From the NCBI RefSeq assembly GCF_900104635.1, contig NZ_FNWC01000007.1, forward strand, positions 1,463,421-1,527,420: a stretch of DNA of 64,000 nt. Direction: 5' to 3'. This stretch comes from Coprococcus phoceensis. GTDB taxonomy: Bacteria; Bacillota; Clostridia; Lachnospirales; Lachnospiraceae. Below, in pieces: positions 61,743 through 64,000 of this stretch. Within the stretch, counting starts at the first letter, position 1. Each line of letters begins with the position of its first letter. A program made the position numbers and the translations under genes. The notes below the pieces were generated by a model. It saw only the letters and a program-made list of their open reading frames with translations, was not told the DNA's origin and did no database searches.

Positions 61743-62426
61743 ATGAATACAATCGCAGAACGGATTAAATTTGCCATGAAAGCAAAAAATAAAAAACAAG
61801 TAGATATAGTCAAAGATACAGGTATCAGCAAAGGGGCGTTTAGTTCCTATCTTTCGGGACAATACAACCCCAAAGCCGATAAAATGGAACTGATCGCCGA
61901 CTCCTTAGATGTAGATTTGCGTTGGCTTTACGGACAAAATGTGCCTATGGAACATACAAGTCAAAACGATAACGCCCTGCAATATGTCTTTTATAACAAC
62001 TCCTGCTCTGAGTATCTTCTTGATGATTTAGATGATATATATATCGCCATGATGACACAATATGCCGCCCTCATTCCACGCTTTTATGTCCTTGTCAATC
62101 GTGCTGGAAATGCAATGCACATACTGCCACTATTTTTGAAAGAGGATAGTTCCCAATTCTATGAATGCCCGTCTGATTTCTTTTATTCCGACAGGCATAC
62201 AATTTTTACAAGAGATTTTGAAAGCATTCACATGGTATTAACAACCGCCACGATTTACTATTATGGAATTGATACAGCAACCTATGAACCGAAAGTTACC
62301 ATGCTCTCCTACTCACAGACTGACGACTGCTTTCATATCGACAACGGAATACAAGACGGTCACATAAAAGCATTTGAAAAGGAACTGGAGAAAGAAACAC
62401 TTTACTTAAAACATAACGCCCAGTAA
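61743..62426 (+). CDS. XRE-family transcriptional regulator (element repressor)
   Basis: A 227-residue regulator. The helix-turn-helix covers residues 3-60 (IAERIKFAMKAKNKKQVDIVKDTGISKGAFSSYLSGQ region), and the C-terminal 150 residues form an unrecognised ligand or oligomerisation domain, not a RecA-type peptidase. The ATG at 61743 has GAGAGGG upstream. It is divergent from the DUF961-rep-xis-int unit with a shared operator region, as in phage-like control of integrative elements. Confidence 0.85.
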   Translation: MNTIAERIKFAMKAKNKKQVDIVKDTGISKGAFSSYLSGQYNPKADKMELIADSLDVDLRWLYGQNVPMEHTSQNDNALQYVFYNNSCSEYLLDDLDDIYIAMMTQYAALIPRFYVLVNRAGNAMHILPLFLKEDSSQFYECPSDFFYSDRHTIFTRDFESIHMVLTTATIYYYGIDTATYEPKVTMLSYSQTDDCFHIDNGIQDGHIKAFEKELEKETLYLKHNAQ

Positions 62427-62618
62427 CAAACAAGAGGACTTGCAAGGTTTCTGACCTTTCAAGTCCTCTGCTGTATCATGGTGCTGTTGGCTGTGTCCGT
62501 TCCGTCAAGGACTGCCCTACGGCGTATCGGCTTCGCCTTGTTCCTTGACCTCACTACGTTTTCTTTTTTTCTTGCCACAACAAAAGCCTGCACGAATTTT
62601 CTTCAATCCGACAGGCTC
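62427..62618. terminator. Gap with two terminator-like hairpins and a G+C-rich stem-loop
   Basis: AGAGGACTTG (62433-62442) pairs with CAAGTCCTCT (62460-62469) after the XRE gene. GTCAAGGA (62504-62511) pairs with TCCTTGAC (62542-62549) around an inner G+C-rich hairpin. AGCCTG...CAGGCT (62585-62617) with a T-run on the minus strand ends the small regulator gene. Confidence 0.65.
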
Positions 62619-62834
62619 TCATTCTTTCACATACTCTATCAGTTCTTCTATTCCACACTCCAAGTAACTGCACAGTTTACAGATTAGTTGTGCGTCTAAT
62701 CTCTGAAATTCATTTCTGCAATAACGATTAAAATTAGACCTCGGTATATCCAATTCCTTACAAATGGTATTCTTACTAATTCCTTTTTCTTTCAGCAGTT
62801 CCTCTATGTGAAGTTCCAAATGTCCATACTTCAT
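62619..62834 (-). CDS. Small XRE/Cro-type DNA-binding protein
   Basis: A 71-residue helix-turn-helix protein (IEELLKEKGISKNTICKELDIPRSNFNRYCRNEFQRLDAQLICKLCSYLECGIEELIEYV) filling the whole length, like YozG-type regulators. The ATG at 62834 follows GAGGTGAGG. It is divergent from a small membrane-anchored protein gene. A perfect palindrome lies between them, probably its operator. Confidence 0.85.
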   Translation of the reverse strand: MKYGHLELHIEELLKEKGISKNTICKELDIPRSNFNRYCRNEFQRLDAQLICKLCSYLECGIEELIEYVKE

Positions 62835-62883
62835 TGCCTCACCTCTACATAAAAGTATATTCAATAAATCTTTATGTAGTAAT

Positions 62884-62897
62884 TCACTATATAGTGA
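62884..62897. promoter_or_regulatory. Perfect 14-bp palindrome TCACTATATAGTGA
   Basis: It lies between two divergent small genes, followed by the related ACTATATACT. Probable operator of the 71-residue XRE protein. Confidence 0.6.
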
Positions 62898-62947
62898 GGT
62901 ACTATATACTTATCCCTATAACTATACAGAAACAGAGGTATATCAAA

Positions 62948-63256
62948 ATGAAAAAGAAATTGTTATTTGCCACTATTATTCTAGTCTTGCTTGCAGGCAT
63001 TCTCTATTACATTAGCTTGCCCGATTATCTTGTATTTAACAGTATGTCATTCAGCAATGGGGCTAATCGTGATACCGAACTACAAGTTATTGTATATCAA
63101 TACTGGAATACAGATGAAGTAATAGCGGAAATCGAAGCAGAACATAATCAAATCAACGGAACTCCTACTATTCTTACAATCAATCTGTATCACTCTAAAT
63201 GGTCTTTTCGCAATGGATATGAACCATTTTATAGTACCACTATCAATTATAATTAA
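62948..63256 (+). CDS. Small membrane-anchored or secreted protein, unknown
   Basis: A 102-residue protein with a single N-terminal hydrophobic helix (KKKLLFATIILVLLAGILYYI, residues 2-22) and an extracellular domain rich in aromatic and polar residues. No lipobox and no known domain. The ATG at 62948 has AGAGG upstream; the longer open frame begins in the intergenic region and has no ribosome site. Possibly cargo of the element. Confidence 0.65.
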   Translation: MKKKLLFATIILVLLAGILYYISLPDYLVFNSMSFSNGANRDTELQVIVYQYWNTDEVIAEIEAEHNQINGTPTILTINLYHSKWSFRNGYEPFYSTTINYN

Positions 63257-63293
63257 AAAGAAAAAGCAGACAGTCAATAAAAAAACTGTCTGC
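63256..63293. terminator. Bidirectional terminator
   Basis: Stem GCAGACAGT (63266-63274) with ACTGTCTGC (63285-63293), with T5CT5 on the minus side, between convergent genes. Confidence 0.75.
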
Positions 63294-63306
63294 AATAATA
63301 TGGAAT

Positions 63307-63558
63307 TTACCCCTTTAACCCTCTCGCCTGTCTATCCATATCTTCAATAACAATATCATAGATTTCTCCGATTTGAGAACAATATTCTAACACTTTCCAT
63401 GGCTCATTTGTATGAAAATGAATTTTAATCAATTCTTCATCTCCAACCGCCAATAAGCAATCTCCTTTAAAATTATTTGTGAAATATTCATTTATTTTAT
63501 CTTCATCAAGATTTTCGCCTTCAATCAAAAGTTGAGTATCATATCTAAATTCTAACAT
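63307..63558 (-). CDS. Small protein resembling a C-terminal part of DAK-domain/FakA-like kinases
   Basis: An 83-residue protein: LEFRYDTQLLIEGENL, then GDCLLAVGDEELIKIHFHTNEPWKVLEYCSQIGEIYDIVIEDMDRQ. This resembles the segment of FakA/YloV-type proteins that follows the DhaL domain (GDS-VVVGD-LVKVHVHTN-P). It lacks the kinase domain and the rest of the protein. The ATG at 63558 follows GGAGG by 8 nt, so it is expressed as a short protein rather than an obvious remnant. Function unknown. Confidence 0.7.
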   Translation of the reverse strand: MLEFRYDTQLLIEGENLDEDKINEYFTNNFKGDCLLAVGDEELIKIHFHTNEPWKVLEYCSQIGEIYDIVIEDMDRQARGLKG

Positions 63559-63607
63559 CCTATTATCCTCCAAATTCACATTTTTCAATTTTACAAACTG
63601 AAGTTTA

Positions 63608-64000
63608 TCAGATTGTGTACTTCATAGGGGTAAACCTAATCCCGTCTATTTCTTGCTCGTCTGATTGTGGCTTAAATCCGATATGAAGATAAAATGGCTT
63701 ACCGTATGGTGACGAATTTAAAGTAATCTCGTGCAACTTTGGAGCATCTTTCAAAATATCTGCTAAAAGATACTGAAAAATTGAAGTAGCTACACCTTGA
63801 CGATGATATTCTTTCTTTGTGAATGCTAAGTTGATATGCTTCCTGTTTGAATACATACCGATAATTCCAATCATTTTACCCTTGTCAAACGCCGCATATA
63901 TAGGGCAGATACCTTGTTGACATTTTGAAATAAATTCATCATTTTCAACTATATCTCGCTTGAATGTTTCAATTCCCTCCGGTTTATAGTCCGGTGCTTC
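63608..64000 (-). CDS. GNAT-family N-acetyltransferase, C-terminal part (runs off the window)
   Basis: 131 codons are visible and the frame is open to base 64000 (upstream of the internal Met at 63874 it reads EAPDYKPEGIETFKRDIVEND). The GNAT core is present: MIGIIGMYSNRKHINLAFTKKEYHRQGVATSIFQYLL with the acetyl-CoA loop, and LNSSPYGKPFYLHIGFKPQ near the end. It closely follows the small GNAT pattern of single-domain acetyltransferases. Acceptor unknown. Confidence 0.85.
   Translation of the reverse strand, partial: EAPDYKPEGIETFKRDIVENDEFISKCQQGICPIYAAFDKGKMIGIIGMYSNRKHINLAFTKKEYHRQGVATSIFQYLLADILKDAPKLHEITLNSSPYGKPFYLHIGFKPQSDEQEIDGIRFTPMKYTI

Noticed and set aside
1..64000. CRISPR array
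   Set aside because: No regularly spaced short repeats were seen; the direct repeats present are the 1-kb Rpn units and short tandem duplications.
1..64000. tRNA or rRNA genes
   Set aside because: No cloverleaf with a GTTCGANTC-type T-loop or ribosomal RNA sequence was seen in the gaps; the Trp T-box is the only clear RNA element.

Overview
The window reads as a chromosomal segment of a spore-forming, low-to-mid G+C Firmicute, most likely a member of the Lachnospiraceae. The signs are a SleC-type spore cortex-lytic enzyme, a Trp T-box upstream of trpEGDCFBA, split (two-subunit) ThrE-type exporters, a Bce-type peptide-sensing module, the DUF5716/DUF5717-like gene pair and a Tn916-type integrase. 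No species is claimed. Most genes lie on the minus strand.

Layout. 1-9.8 kb: 5' part of a UvrD/PcrA-like helicase, gltX, a split ThrE pair, lrgAB, a class Ic aspartate aminotransferase, then a polar amino acid ABC importer whose last gene overlaps a second split ThrE pair. 9.8-15.2 kb: a tightly packed three-gene cassette (very large repeat protein, Hsp70/actin-like ATPase, TPR-like protein) of unknown function. 15.2-24.9 kb: CobD/HisC-like aminotransferase, cupin, a bceAB transporter and its bceRS regulators with a secreted nuclease gene, a transglutaminase-like protein and the SleC-like enzyme. 25-30.1 kb: the housekeeping block pyrH-frr-uppS-cdsA-dxr-rseP. 30.2-48.6 kb: mixed accessory and metabolic genes, including a ClC transporter, a TPR-DUF4037-DUF4125 protein, a C39-like peptidase, Dus, two ABC systems (one behind a GntR/YtrA regulator), a GH25 lysozyme, a BlaI-type operon, udk, and an iron alcohol dehydrogenase divergent from a MerR regulator. 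48.6-55.4 kb: the complete tryptophan operon behind a Trp-specific T-box. 55.5-57.9 kb: two near-identical Rpn/PD-(D/E)XK genes and a 3' fragment of a third. 58-62.4 kb: a compact Tn916-like integrative element (int, xis, rep/MobT-like, DUF961 and a divergent XRE repressor) with no conjugation machinery visible. 62.5-64 kb: small accessory genes that may be cargo.

Regulation is unusually readable. There are palindromic operators at the BlaI, GntR, MerR, Bce and XRE loci, several promoters with 17-bp spacers, a MerR-style promoter with a 19-bp spacer, and many 4-nt ATGA-type overlaps that couple translation. The best candidates for undescribed biology are the ASKHA-ATPase/TPR cassette, the nested hairpin region beside the integrase, the probable AUC start codon of xis, and a ThrE-like exporter fused into an amino acid importer operon.
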